Assembly (NCBI RefSeq): GCF_900100735.1
Contig: NZ_FNCJ01000007.1
Location: 32,581 to 96,580, forward strand
Direction: 5' to 3'
Source of the DNA: Paraburkholderia phenazinium
GTDB taxonomy: Bacteria > Pseudomonadota > Gammaproteobacteria > Burkholderiales > Burkholderiaceae
DNA length: 64,000 nt
Part shown: positions 1-9,007 of the stretch, piece after piece
Layout: each line of letters starts with the position of its first letter
Position numbering within the stretch: the first letter of the stretch is position 1
Translations under genes and position numbers: made by a program
Notes under the pieces: model-generated
The model's database searches: none
Told to the model about the DNA's origin: nothing
What the model saw: only the letters and a program-made list of their open reading frames with translations

Positions 1-444
1 GCCGAACAGGCCGACGAACGGCGCCGTGCTGCCGATCGACGCGAGAATCGCAAGACCGCTCTGCATGCGCGCGACGCTATCGTCCATGGTGTCTTTCAGG
101 CAGCGCGTGATCCAGTCCGACACGTCCATGCGGTCGTGCAGATGCGGTTGCGTCTGGTGATGGTGATCCGCGGCTTCCTGGCCCGACAGCGCGAGCGCGA
201 GGAACGGGTTGTCCTGCGGGGTCGAGGCGCCGGCGCCGAGTTTTTTCACGCCGTCGGAGAGGTCGTCCGAATGCCAGAACGACACCTCGGCATTCTTCGT
301 CAGACGCTTGAGACGCATCACGTTCCAGGCCTTGATGACGATCACGCTCCACGACAGCACCGACATGATGAGCAGTGCGAGCGCGATGCCGCGCGTCACG
401 AAATCCCCTTGTGCCCAGACGTGGGCCAAACCGTAGTTCTGCAT
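1..444 (-). CDS. exbB: ExbB/TolQ/MotA-family proton channel subunit, 3' end beyond window
   Basis: Reading leftward from the ATG at 444 gives 148 codons and no stop before the edge, so the C-terminal part is missing. The N-terminus (MQNYGLAHVWAQGDFVTRG) is followed by a hydrophobic segment. Further on, the stretch around SGLAILASIGSTAPFVGLFG is the conserved cytoplasmic-to-membrane junction of ExbB/TolQ proteins. In this family ExbB and ExbD form the inner-membrane motor that uses proton flow to energise TonB. The gene lies directly downstream of tonB on the same strand, the usual order, and exbD is expected just outside the window. Probably co-regulated by iron with tonB and bfd. Confidence 0.85.
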   Translation of the reverse strand, partial: MQNYGLAHVWAQGDFVTRGIALALLIMSVLSWSVIVIKAWNVMRLKRLTKNAEVSFWHSDDLSDGVKKLGAGASTPQDNPFLALALSGQEAADHHHQTQPHLHDRMDVSDWITRCLKDTMDDSVARMQSGLAILASIGSTAPFVGLFG

Positions 445-519
445 TGCAATTCCTTTTTTTAAAATCCGCTTGAGCCGTTCAGTTGCACGGGCCGCTCAAT
501 CGCTCGCTGATCCAGGCGC

Positions 520-1260
520 TTAGTCATCCAGGCCGAACTGGTACGGCTGGGTGTAGGCGGCCCGGATCGGTACGCCGTTTTCCACATAGGGCTTGCAGGT
601 GGTCGCGCGCACGGCGGCGAGCGCCGCGTCGTCGAGACGGTCGAAGCCGCTGCTCTTTTTCAGTTCGATGTTCTCGAGACTGCCGGTCAGGCCCACCACG
701 AACCTGACGTAGGCGGTACCGGTTTCACCGCGGCGCCGCGACAGGGCCGGGTAGTCGGGCTTCGCGATACTGCAGTCGAGATGCGCGACGTTCTTGGGCG
801 CGCTGATTTCCATCGTCGGCCGGCCGATCGCGGGCGCAGCGGCGGCGGCCGGCGCCACGGGGGCTGCGGGAGCAGGCGGTGCGGACTCGGCAGCGGCGGG
901 CGCCGTAGACGAGGGCGCCGCCGCTTGCGGCAACGGCATCGGCGTGGGCTTTGGCGTCGGGGTGGGGTGCGCCTGAACCTTCGGCTTCGGGTGCGGGACG
1001 GGCGGGGTCGGCTTGGGCGGCGGCGGGGCGATCGATTGCACGGCTGCCGGCGCCGCCACAGGCGCGGGGCTCAACAGTTCGGCGGTCATCGTGCGCGATT
1101 CGAGCGGGCGAACCGGCTCGTCGTGGCGCATGCTTAGCACTACCGCAAGTAGCGCGACGTGGATCACGACAACCGCGGCGGTCGCCGTTACGGCACGGGA
1201 ATTCATACGGCTGGCAAGTACCGGCGCGAGGCCGGTTGGGACGGTATGCGAGGCGCGCAT
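520..1260 (-). CDS. tonB: Energy transducer TonB
   Basis: About 246 residues with the TonB layout: a single N-terminal membrane anchor (TATAAVVVIHVALLAVVLSM), a long Pro/Lys-rich periplasmic spacer with repeated PKPTP-type units, an Ala/Pro stretch, and a C-terminal domain ending in the YPALSRRRGETGTAYVRF and NGVPIRAAYTQPYQF motifs. TonB links the ExbBD motor to outer-membrane siderophore and haem receptors. An internal ATG at 1206 places the membrane helix nearer the N-terminus, and neither start has a clear Shine-Dalgarno, so the true start may be 1206. It lies 75 bp upstream of exbB and downstream of bfd. Confidence 0.88.
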   Translation of the reverse strand: MRASHTVPTGLAPVLASRMNSRAVTATAAVVVIHVALLAVVLSMRHDEPVRPLESRTMTAELLSPAPVAAPAAVQSIAPPPPKPTPPVPHPKPKVQAHPTPTPKPTPMPLPQAAAPSSTAPAAAESAPPAPAAPVAPAAAAAPAIGRPTMEISAPKNVAHLDCSIAKPDYPALSRRRGETGTAYVRFVVGLTGSLENIELKKSSGFDRLDDAALAAVRATTCKPYVENGVPIRAAYTQPYQFGLDD

Positions 1261-1308
1261 GTTAGCGCGACCGCGCGCCGTCGATACCGGGGCTACGACA
1301 AAGCAACG

Positions 1309-1371
1309 TCATTTTCGGAATATCAGCAGCGAAATGCACAGTGTGGTCACGAAACCAATCAGCAATTCCAT
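1309..1371 (-). CDS. 20-residue membrane micropeptide
   Basis: An ATG at 1371 is preceded by an AGGAG Shine-Dalgarno with 5-6 bases of spacing and encodes MELLIGFVTTLCISLLIFRK, then TGA. The peptide is almost entirely one hydrophobic helix ending in Arg-Lys, as expected for a single-pass membrane peptide with a positive-inside tail. It lies between bfd and tonB on the same strand, a spot otherwise free of genes. I do not recognise it. The strong ribosome-binding site and coherent composition argue that it is translated; a regulatory leader is the alternative. Confidence 0.5.
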   Translation of the reverse strand: MELLIGFVTTLCISLLIFRK

Positions 1372-1503
1372 CTCAAACTCCTGTTACGGGGTGAGCGGTA
1401 GCTGGCTGGTACGTGTACTGGCTTGCTGACGGCAGTGGACTAAAGCGTGAGGCGCGTGGGGCCTGCAACGCTCGAGGCACGGCGGGAGGCCGTGCCGGTA
1501 GGA

Positions 1504-1740
1504 TCAGGCGGCCTTGCGTTCGTAAAACGTCACCGGCATCGGATGCGCATGATGCTCGACGCCGCAGCGGCTCGCACACACGCCGCTTTGCGCCATCACG
1601 TCGCGCACGGACTCTTCGCACTTGCCGCAGCACATGGCGACGCCCAGCTCGAACTGGAGTTCGTCGAACGAGTCGACGCCTTCCGCGATCGAGGCGCGAA
1701 TCTTCCGGTCGGATACAGACTTGCACACGCAGACAATCAT
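1504..1740 (-). CDS. bfd: Bacterioferritin-associated ferredoxin Bfd
   Basis: 78 residues from the ATG at 1740. The BFD-type [2Fe-2S] ligands are visible as CVC close to the N-terminus and CCGKC about 35 residues on. Known Bfd proteins donate electrons to bacterioferritin so that stored ferric iron can be released under starvation. An extra Cys/His-containing tail (CASRCGVEHHAH) follows the core. A start at 1752 is also in frame but adds only MRPI. A Fur-box-like sequence lies 27 bp upstream, and bacterioferritin itself is encoded at 2991-3470, so the iron storage and mobilisation genes sit close together. Confidence 0.88.
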   Translation of the reverse strand: MIVCVCKSVSDRKIRASIAEGVDSFDELQFELGVAMCCGKCEESVRDVMAQSGVCASRCGVEHHAHPMPVTFYERKAA

Positions 1741-1766
1741 GATGGGGCGCAATAGCTAACGTTAAT

Positions 1767-1785
1767 GCGAATTATTATCATTATG
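1767..1785. promoter_or_regulatory. Fur box upstream of bfd
   Basis: The 19-mer gcgaattattatcattatg matches the classical Fur consensus GATAATGATAATCATTATC at 14 of 19 positions by hand alignment. It lies 27 bp upstream of the bfd start in an AT-rich patch, where a Fur repressor would cover the promoter of the leftward bfd to tonB to exbB group. Confidence 0.65.
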
Positions 1786-1960
1786 TTTGATGCGTTTGGC
1801 AAGCACCCTGTGGGAATTTTTGTAACAAAACCAGACTGTTAGCAGGGATACCCCAGTTTGGGATGGGGCCAGATGCGGGGGCGGGAAGGGCGAGGGGAGG
1901 TGTGGCCGCCAGGCAGCCGCACTAAGGGCACGAATAGGCGGCCGGCCTGGATGGCCGCCC

Positions 1961-2000
1961 TAAGCGGCTCTAAGCGGCTCTAAGCTGCTTTAAGCGGCCC
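1961..2000. repeat. Four tandem decamers at the murI 3' end
   Basis: TAAGCGGCTC occurs twice exactly (1961, 1971) and twice with changes (TAAGCTGCTT at 1981, TAAGCGGCCC at 1991). The last copies overlap the murI stop codon. A G+C-rich hairpin (about 1935-1961, arms aggcggcc and ggccgccct) lies just beyond and may terminate murI transcription, although it lacks a U-run. Confidence 0.55.
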
Positions 2001-2901
2001 GAGAGTCAGCTGCGAGGGTGCGCCGCGAGGGGATGACCACTTGTTCCACCGGCGCCTCGATCTGGAGCAGGGTGGCGGCAAGCTGCTGCAGGTGCGCGCC
2101 GTCGCTGGTCGAGCAAAATCGGGGCAGATCGACGGCTTGATCCGTTGCGGCGCGCAGGCCGTGCTGGTCGAGGACGCGCTCCAGTTGGCGGGCGATGGCC
2201 ACGCTGGTGTCGATCAGCGTCATCCGGTCGCCGACGATATCGCGGATCGCCGCGTCGAGAAACGGGTAGTGCGTGCAGCCGAGCACCAGGGTGTCGGCGC
2301 CGGCATCGAGCATCGGTTGCAGATAGCTGTCGAGCAGCGCACGCAGTTCGGCCGAGCCGACGTCGCAGCGTTCGATGGCCTGCACCAGTCCGTGGCCAGG
2401 CTGGCAGAGAAAGCGGCAGTCGGCGGCGTAGCGTTCCAGCAGGCCCTGAAAGCGGGTGCTGCGCAGCGTCACCTGGGTGGCGAGCACGCCGGCCACGCGG
2501 GTTTTCGACTGCTGGGCAGCCGGCTTGATGCCCGGCTCCACGCCGATCAGCGGAATCGGCAAGTGCTCGCGCACCAGCGCGATGGATTGAGCCGTCGCCG
2601 TGTTGCAGGCCACCACCAGCACCTTGGCGCCCTGTTTGACGAGCCATTGGCCGATGGCGAGCGTGCGGTCGGCAATGAAGTCGTCGTCGCGTTCGCCATA
2701 GGGCGCGTAGAGTGAGTCGGCCACATAGATGATCGCTTCATCCGGCACTTGCGCGCGCACCGCTCGCAGCACGGACAGGCCACCCAGGCCCGAGTCGAAC
2801 ACGCCCACCGGGGCATGAGCCGCCAGAGCCGCAGACAGCGGCTCGCTGGCGGGGCAAGACGCGGGTGCGTTAAGACCTGCGTCTGACGAAGCAGTATGCA
2901 T
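1990..2901 (-). CDS. murI: Glutamate racemase MurI
   Basis: 303 residues from the ATG at 2901. It converts L-glutamate to D-glutamate for peptidoglycan in the cytoplasm. The two catalytic cysteines are present: Cys99 in ACNTATAQS and Cys209 in LGCTHYPF. The substrate-binding motif GVFDSGLGGLSVL lies near residue 33 and ADSLYAPYGE near 61. The frame is open further upstream to 3207, but that part overlaps bacterioferritin out of frame and has no racemase similarity, so the ATG at 2901 was chosen even though its ribosome-binding site is weak. The N-terminal 30 residues before the racemase fold are an Ala/Ser-rich extension. Confidence 0.93.
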   Translation of the reverse strand: MHTASSDAGLNAPASCPASEPLSAALAAHAPVGVFDSGLGGLSVLRAVRAQVPDEAIIYVADSLYAPYGERDDDFIADRTLAIGQWLVKQGAKVLVVACNTATAQSIALVREHLPIPLIGVEPGIKPAAQQSKTRVAGVLATQVTLRSTRFQGLLERYAADCRFLCQPGHGLVQAIERCDVGSAELRALLDSYLQPMLDAGADTLVLGCTHYPFLDAAIRDIVGDRMTLIDTSVAIARQLERVLDQHGLRAATDQAVDLPRFCSTSDGAHLQQLAATLLQIEAPVEQVVIPSRRTLAADSRAA

Positions 2902-2990
2902 GGGAGCAGTCACGGGAACGGACAAGGGTGCAAACAGGAGCAAACGATCGAGCCCGTGCAGTTTATCTTGAGTTGCACGGGCTGGGCCGC

Positions 2991-3470
2991 TTAGGACTCG
3001 ATCGAGCCCATGGCGGTTTGCTGGTAGTTCTGGATGCCGACCTTGTCGATCAGGTCCAGTTGCGTTTCCAGCCAGTCGATGTGCTCTTCCGTGTCGTCGA
3101 GAATCTTGACGAAGATCTCGCGCGAGATGAAATCGCGTACTGATTCGCAATACACGATGGCTTCCTTGCAGGTGCTTTGCGAAATCTGCTCGAGCTTCAA
3201 ATCGCATTCGAGGATCTCTTTGGTCTCCTCGCCAATCAGCAGCTTGTGCAGGTCTTGCAGATTGGGCAGTCCATCCAGCATGAAAATGCGTTCGATGAGC
3301 CAGTCGGCGTGCTTCATTTCGCCGATCGATTCGTCGTATTCATGCTTGCCGAGTTTTTCAAGCCCCCAATGCTTGTACATCCGCGCATGCAGGAAGTACT
3401 GGTTGATCGCGGTCAGTTCGTTCTTCAACTGAGAGTTCAGATATTCGATAACCTTCTTGTCGCCTTGCAT
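2991..3470 (-). CDS. bfr: Bacterioferritin
   Basis: 159 residues, the normal bacterioferritin length. It forms a 24-subunit cytoplasmic shell that oxidises and stores iron and binds haem between subunits. Ferroxidase ligands are visible in four-helix context: Glu18 in KNELTAINQYF, the YDESIGEMKHADW segment with Glu51 and His54 (and the haem-ligand Met52), and later glutamates ending in DDTEEHIDWLETQL. The start ATG at 3470 follows a purine-rich leader. It is separated from murI by 89 bp and from fumA by a terminator, so it probably has its own promoter. Bfd at 1504-1740 is its expected reductase partner. Confidence 0.95.
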   Translation of the reverse strand: MQGDKKVIEYLNSQLKNELTAINQYFLHARMYKHWGLEKLGKHEYDESIGEMKHADWLIERIFMLDGLPNLQDLHKLLIGEETKEILECDLKLEQISQSTCKEAIVYCESVRDFISREIFVKILDDTEEHIDWLETQLDLIDKVGIQNYQQTAMGSIES

Positions 3471-3636
3471 GATTTTTTCCTTGTGGGGGCTCTGAATTTC
3501 AATTTTCAACAACAATAAACGCCCGACCCGAAAAAGCCAAGGATCGCAGCATTTTTTGACACATGTCCGTGGCGAGTCACGGTTTGCTCGCACGAATTCG
3601 CACAAGCTCGTACAAGCAGCTGTCCCATCAAATGCA

Positions 3637-3663
3637 AAAGCCGGGACCGTAGGCCCCGGCTTT
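3637..3663. terminator. Rho-independent terminator after fumA
   Basis: Stem AAAGCCGGG pairs with CCCGGCTTT around a 9-base loop, and a U-run is encoded by the A-tract on the minus strand. It lies 29 bp past the fumA stop. Confidence 0.75.
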
Positions 3664-3692
3664 CTCAACTGACGTTGGGCTTTGAAACGGGG

Positions 3693-5216
3693 TTAAGCCG
3701 TTGCGACCGGAATCTTGCCGATCTTCGCTTGCCATTCCTTCGGGCCGGTCTGGTGGACCGAGGTGCCGTTCGAATCGACGGCTACCGTGACCGGCATGTC
3801 CTGCACGTCGAACTCGTAGATGGCTTCCATGCCGAGGTCTTCGAACGCAAGCACCTTCGCGCTGCGGATCGCCTTCGAGACGAGGTATGCCGCGCCGCCC
3901 ACGGCCATCAGATAAGCGGCCTTGTGCTTCTTGATGGCTTCGATGGCGACCGGGCCGCGCTCGGCCTTGCCGATCATCGAAATGAGACCTGTTTGCGACA
4001 GCATCGTCTCGGTGAACTTGTCCATGCGGGTCGCCGTGGTCGGGCCAGCCGGACCGACCGCTTCGTCGCGCACCGGGTCGACCGGGCCGACGTAGTAGAT
4101 CACGCGGTTGGTGAAGTCCACCGGCAGCTTTTCGCCCTTGGCGAGCATGTCCGCGATACGCTTGTGAGCAGCGTCGCGGCCCGTCAACATCTTGCCCGAC
4201 AGCAGCAGCGTCTGGCCCGGCGTCCACGAAGCGACTTGTTCCGGCGTCAGCGTGTTCAGATCGACGCGCTGGCTCTTTTCCGTGTCCGGTTCCCACTGCA
4301 CCTTCGGCCATGCGTCGAGCGACGGCGCTTCGAGCTTGGCGACGCCCGAGCCATCCAGCGTGAAGTGAGCATGACGCGTCGCCGCGCAGTTCGGGATGAT
4401 GGCGATCGGCTTGGATGCAGCGTGCGTCGGTGCAGCCATGATCTTGACGTCGAGTACGGTAGCGAGGCCGCCGAGACCTTGCGCGCCGATGCCGAGCGCG
4501 TTGACCTTCTCGTGCAGCTCGATGCGCAGTTCTTCGATCCAGTCCTGCGGGCCGCGCGCGATGATGTCCTGAATGTCGATCGGATCCATCAGCGATTCCT
4601 TCGCCATCACCATCGCCTTTTCGGCGGTGCCGCCGATGCCGATGCCGAGCATGCCCGGCGGGCACCAGCCGGCGCCCATGGTCGGCACGGTCTTGAGGAT
4701 CCAGTCGACGATCGAGTCCGACGGGTTCAGCATCGCGAACTTCGACTTGTTCTCCGAGCCGCCGCCCTTGGCTGCAACCTGCACGTCGACCTTTTCGCCC
4801 GGCACGATCTCGTAGTGGATCACGGCCGGGGTATTGTCCTTGGTGTTCTTGCGACCACCTTCCGGCGGGCTCACGATCGAGGCGCGCAGCACGTTGTCCG
4901 GGTTCAGGTAACCGCGGCGCACGCCTTCGTTGATCATGTCGGTGACGCCCATCGTCGCACCGTCCCAACGCACGTCCATCCCCACCTTCACGAACACCGT
5001 GACGATGCCGGTGTCCTGGCAGATCGGGCGCTTGCCTTCGGCGCACATGCGGCTGTTGGTCAGGATCTGCGCGATCGCATCTTTCGCCGCCGGGCTCTGT
5101 TCGAGCTCGTAGGCGCGGCCAAGGGCCTGGATGTAGTCGAGCGGGTGGTAATAGCTGATGTACTGAAGCGAATCAGCAATGCTCTGAATCAGATCTTCCT
5201 GTTTGATGACGGTCAT
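3693..5216 (-). CDS. fumA: Class I (iron-sulfur) fumarate hydratase
   Basis: 507 residues, typical of the homodimeric class I fumarases that interconvert fumarate and malate in the TCA cycle. The three cysteines that ligate the [4Fe-4S] cluster are Cys66 (ICQDTG), Cys185 (WCPPGM) and Cys277 (PNCAATRH). The C-terminal beta domain contains the TTATRMDKF region. It is a single-chain protein with the two domains fused, like E. coli FumA/FumB. The ATG at 5216 is the first in frame. It is transcribed after the yqhA-like gene on the same strand (55 bp gap) and ends before a terminator. Confidence 0.95.
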   Translation of the reverse strand: MTVIKQEDLIQSIADSLQYISYYHPLDYIQALGRAYELEQSPAAKDAIAQILTNSRMCAEGKRPICQDTGIVTVFVKVGMDVRWDGATMGVTDMINEGVRRGYLNPDNVLRASIVSPPEGGRKNTKDNTPAVIHYEIVPGEKVDVQVAAKGGGSENKSKFAMLNPSDSIVDWILKTVPTMGAGWCPPGMLGIGIGGTAEKAMVMAKESLMDPIDIQDIIARGPQDWIEELRIELHEKVNALGIGAQGLGGLATVLDVKIMAAPTHAASKPIAIIPNCAATRHAHFTLDGSGVAKLEAPSLDAWPKVQWEPDTEKSQRVDLNTLTPEQVASWTPGQTLLLSGKMLTGRDAAHKRIADMLAKGEKLPVDFTNRVIYYVGPVDPVRDEAVGPAGPTTATRMDKFTETMLSQTGLISMIGKAERGPVAIEAIKKHKAAYLMAVGGAAYLVSKAIRSAKVLAFEDLGMEAIYEFDVQDMPVTVAVDSNGTSVHQTGPKEWQAKIGKIPVATA

Positions 5217-5271
5217 GGCTAGCTCAGTGGGGACAATGGCGCTTTTCGTACTGATTGCATGGGCTGCGCGC

Positions 5272-5877
5272 TCAGTCTTGCGCCTTCAGGGGAGTGGAAA
5301 CGGGTTGCAGTGCAGCCGGCTCATGGAAATGCGCCGGGTGGGTATGCGTGGCCAGACGATCGACCAGGGCCATCACGACCGCGGACAGCAGGAACGCCAG
5401 GTGAATGATCACCTGCCACATAATGGTGTGAGTCGAATTCTGGTCGGGGCTGATGAAGGTCTTCAGCAGATGGATCGACGAGATGCTGATCAGCGCCATC
5501 GACAGCTTCACCTTCAGCACGCCGGCGTTCACGTGGTCGAGCCATTCAGGCTCGTCCGGGTGGCCTTCGACGCCGAGGCGCGACACAAAAGTTTCATACC
5601 CGCCGATGATCACCATGATCAGCAGGTTCGAGATCATCACCACATCGATCAGGCCGAGCACGACCAGCATGATGTTGGTTTCGTCGAGCGTCATCGAGGC
5701 CGTGACGAGGTGCCAGACTTCCTTGAGGAACAGGACGACGTAGACGCCTTGCGCGACGATCAAGCCGAGATAAAGCGGCACCTGGAGCCAGCGGCTCATG
5801 AAGACGATGGCGGGCAGCGGGCGCATCGGGCGGCGCGTTTTACCAGCGGAATCGGGACGCGAAGCGGACATAGGCAA
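5272..5877 (-). CDS. YqhA/UPF0114 family inner-membrane protein
   Basis: 201 residues with four hydrophobic segments: near residues 28-50, 68-92 (GLIDVVMISNLLIMVIIGGYE, the most conserved family block), 125-145 and 152-172. The HLLKTFI motif and spacing match the UPF0114/YqhA family. The biochemical function of the family is unknown. A shorter start at 5871 is possible. It probably shares a transcript with fumA, 55 bp downstream. Confidence 0.85.
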   Translation of the reverse strand: MPMSASRPDSAGKTRRPMRPLPAIVFMSRWLQVPLYLGLIVAQGVYVVLFLKEVWHLVTASMTLDETNIMLVVLGLIDVVMISNLLIMVIIGGYETFVSRLGVEGHPDEPEWLDHVNAGVLKVKLSMALISISSIHLLKTFISPDQNSTHTIMWQVIIHLAFLLSAVVMALVDRLATHTHPAHFHEPAALQPVSTPLKAQD

Positions 5878-6446
5878 GAATCAGGGCGATGAGATCGGGT
5901 GGCGCAATGGCCTGAGCACCGGGCAAAAGTGCAGACAGGCGCACGCACAGGCGCGCGGAAAACCCCGCGGCAGGCGCGCTATTGTACAGCCACACCCGGG
6001 TTTACCTGGCGGAGACGGGCAAACGCGCCGGCGGTGCTGGAATCCGGCCGGCCAGTTCAGTTAGCATTGTAAAAGGGCACGTACGAGGCGACAGGCGTTT
6101 GACGCCCAGTTTGGCATTTGCTTCAGAGGTTTGCGCCGCGTTAGATGACGAGCCCGCCCTGGCAACACGCTAACGGCCAAGCGGGTAGCATCCCGTTCTG
6201 GAGGCCTGCGTAAGTGGCCGGTAAGTTGCGACGTTTATCGTGATCGATGAACGGGTCGATCGTTGGAGCATGCGCATGCTGCAGTGCGGCATGCGGGTTC
6301 AACGGTTGGCTGCGCAGGGGGTGAAGCCCTGCGCGAGGGTTGGAGACAGGCGCCGCGGGTAATACCCAAGCAGCGTCACCATGACATGGCGCGCCACCGG
6401 CGCGCCGGCACAGAATTTACGTTTCATCTTCACCAAGGGGTAGTCG
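5878..6446. other. Intergenic region between yqhA-like gene and acs
   Basis: About 570 bp between divergent genes. Short open frames cross it in several directions, but none has a ribosome-binding site or protein-like composition. It must hold the promoters of both neighbours. I could not pick out a convincing -35/-10 pair. Confidence 0.6.
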
Positions 6447-8429
<1,983 letters not shown>

Positions 8430-8613
8430 GGTTCTGAGTTGAACTGGGTGGCTGGTTGAGTTACCCGAACGACGGCGCATCTTTCGATGCGCCGTTTCTG
8501 TTTGACGAGCCTTCGCTTGCCGCCGGGCGCAGGCGGCGGTCACCGGGATATCCGCAGGCCCACGCGCGGACAATCCCGATTGCCTGCCCGGTCCCTTTTT
8601 GATACATAGGCGC

Positions 8614-9003
8614 ATGGCCGCGCCGCATACCCCCTCTCAGTCCGCGCTTCACCCACCTCCCGAACCGCCACCCGTCTCGGAAGCGATGGCGCGCGCGCAT
8701 CGCCGCTACTGGCGCTACAACGTCGTATTGATCGGCGTGTTGATGACGCTCGGGTTTCTCGTCTCGTTCGTGGTGCCGCTGGCGGCGCCCTCGCTATCGA
8801 AGCTGCGCTTCGCCGGTTTTAGCCTGCCGTTCTACGTCGGCGCGCAAGGGGCGATTCTGATCTACGTGGGCTTGATCGTCGTGTACATCGTGCTGATGCA
8901 ACGGGCCGACCGCATCCTGCAACGCGCATTCGATGCGGATGCGCGTACGGAAGCCGACGCGGGCGCGAGCGCGGCAGTTTCCGCCGCAGCTCGCGGAAAC
9001 TGA
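8614..9003 (+). CDS. DUF4212 small subunit of sodium/solute symporter
   Basis: About 129 residues from the ATG at 8614; a TTG five codons earlier is in frame. A proline-rich N-terminus leads into the family motif RAHRRYWRYN, then two membrane helices (near residues 40-60 and 80-100). DUF4212 proteins are encoded directly before VC_2705-type sodium/solute symporters and are thought to act with them. Here the symporter starts four bases after this stop codon, so translation is probably coupled. It lies about 185 bp after acs. Confidence 0.85.
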   Translation: MAAPHTPSQSALHPPPEPPPVSEAMARAHRRYWRYNVVLIGVLMTLGFLVSFVVPLAAPSLSKLRFAGFSLPFYVGAQGAILIYVGLIVVYIVLMQRADRILQRAFDADARTEADAGASAAVSAAARGN

Positions 9004-9007
9004 GCCG

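Noticed and set aside
3628..5046. Long Arg/Gly-rich open frame antisense or out of frame to fumA
   Set aside because: It is a shadow of the high-G+C fumarase gene; no ribosome-binding site and no protein family resemblance.
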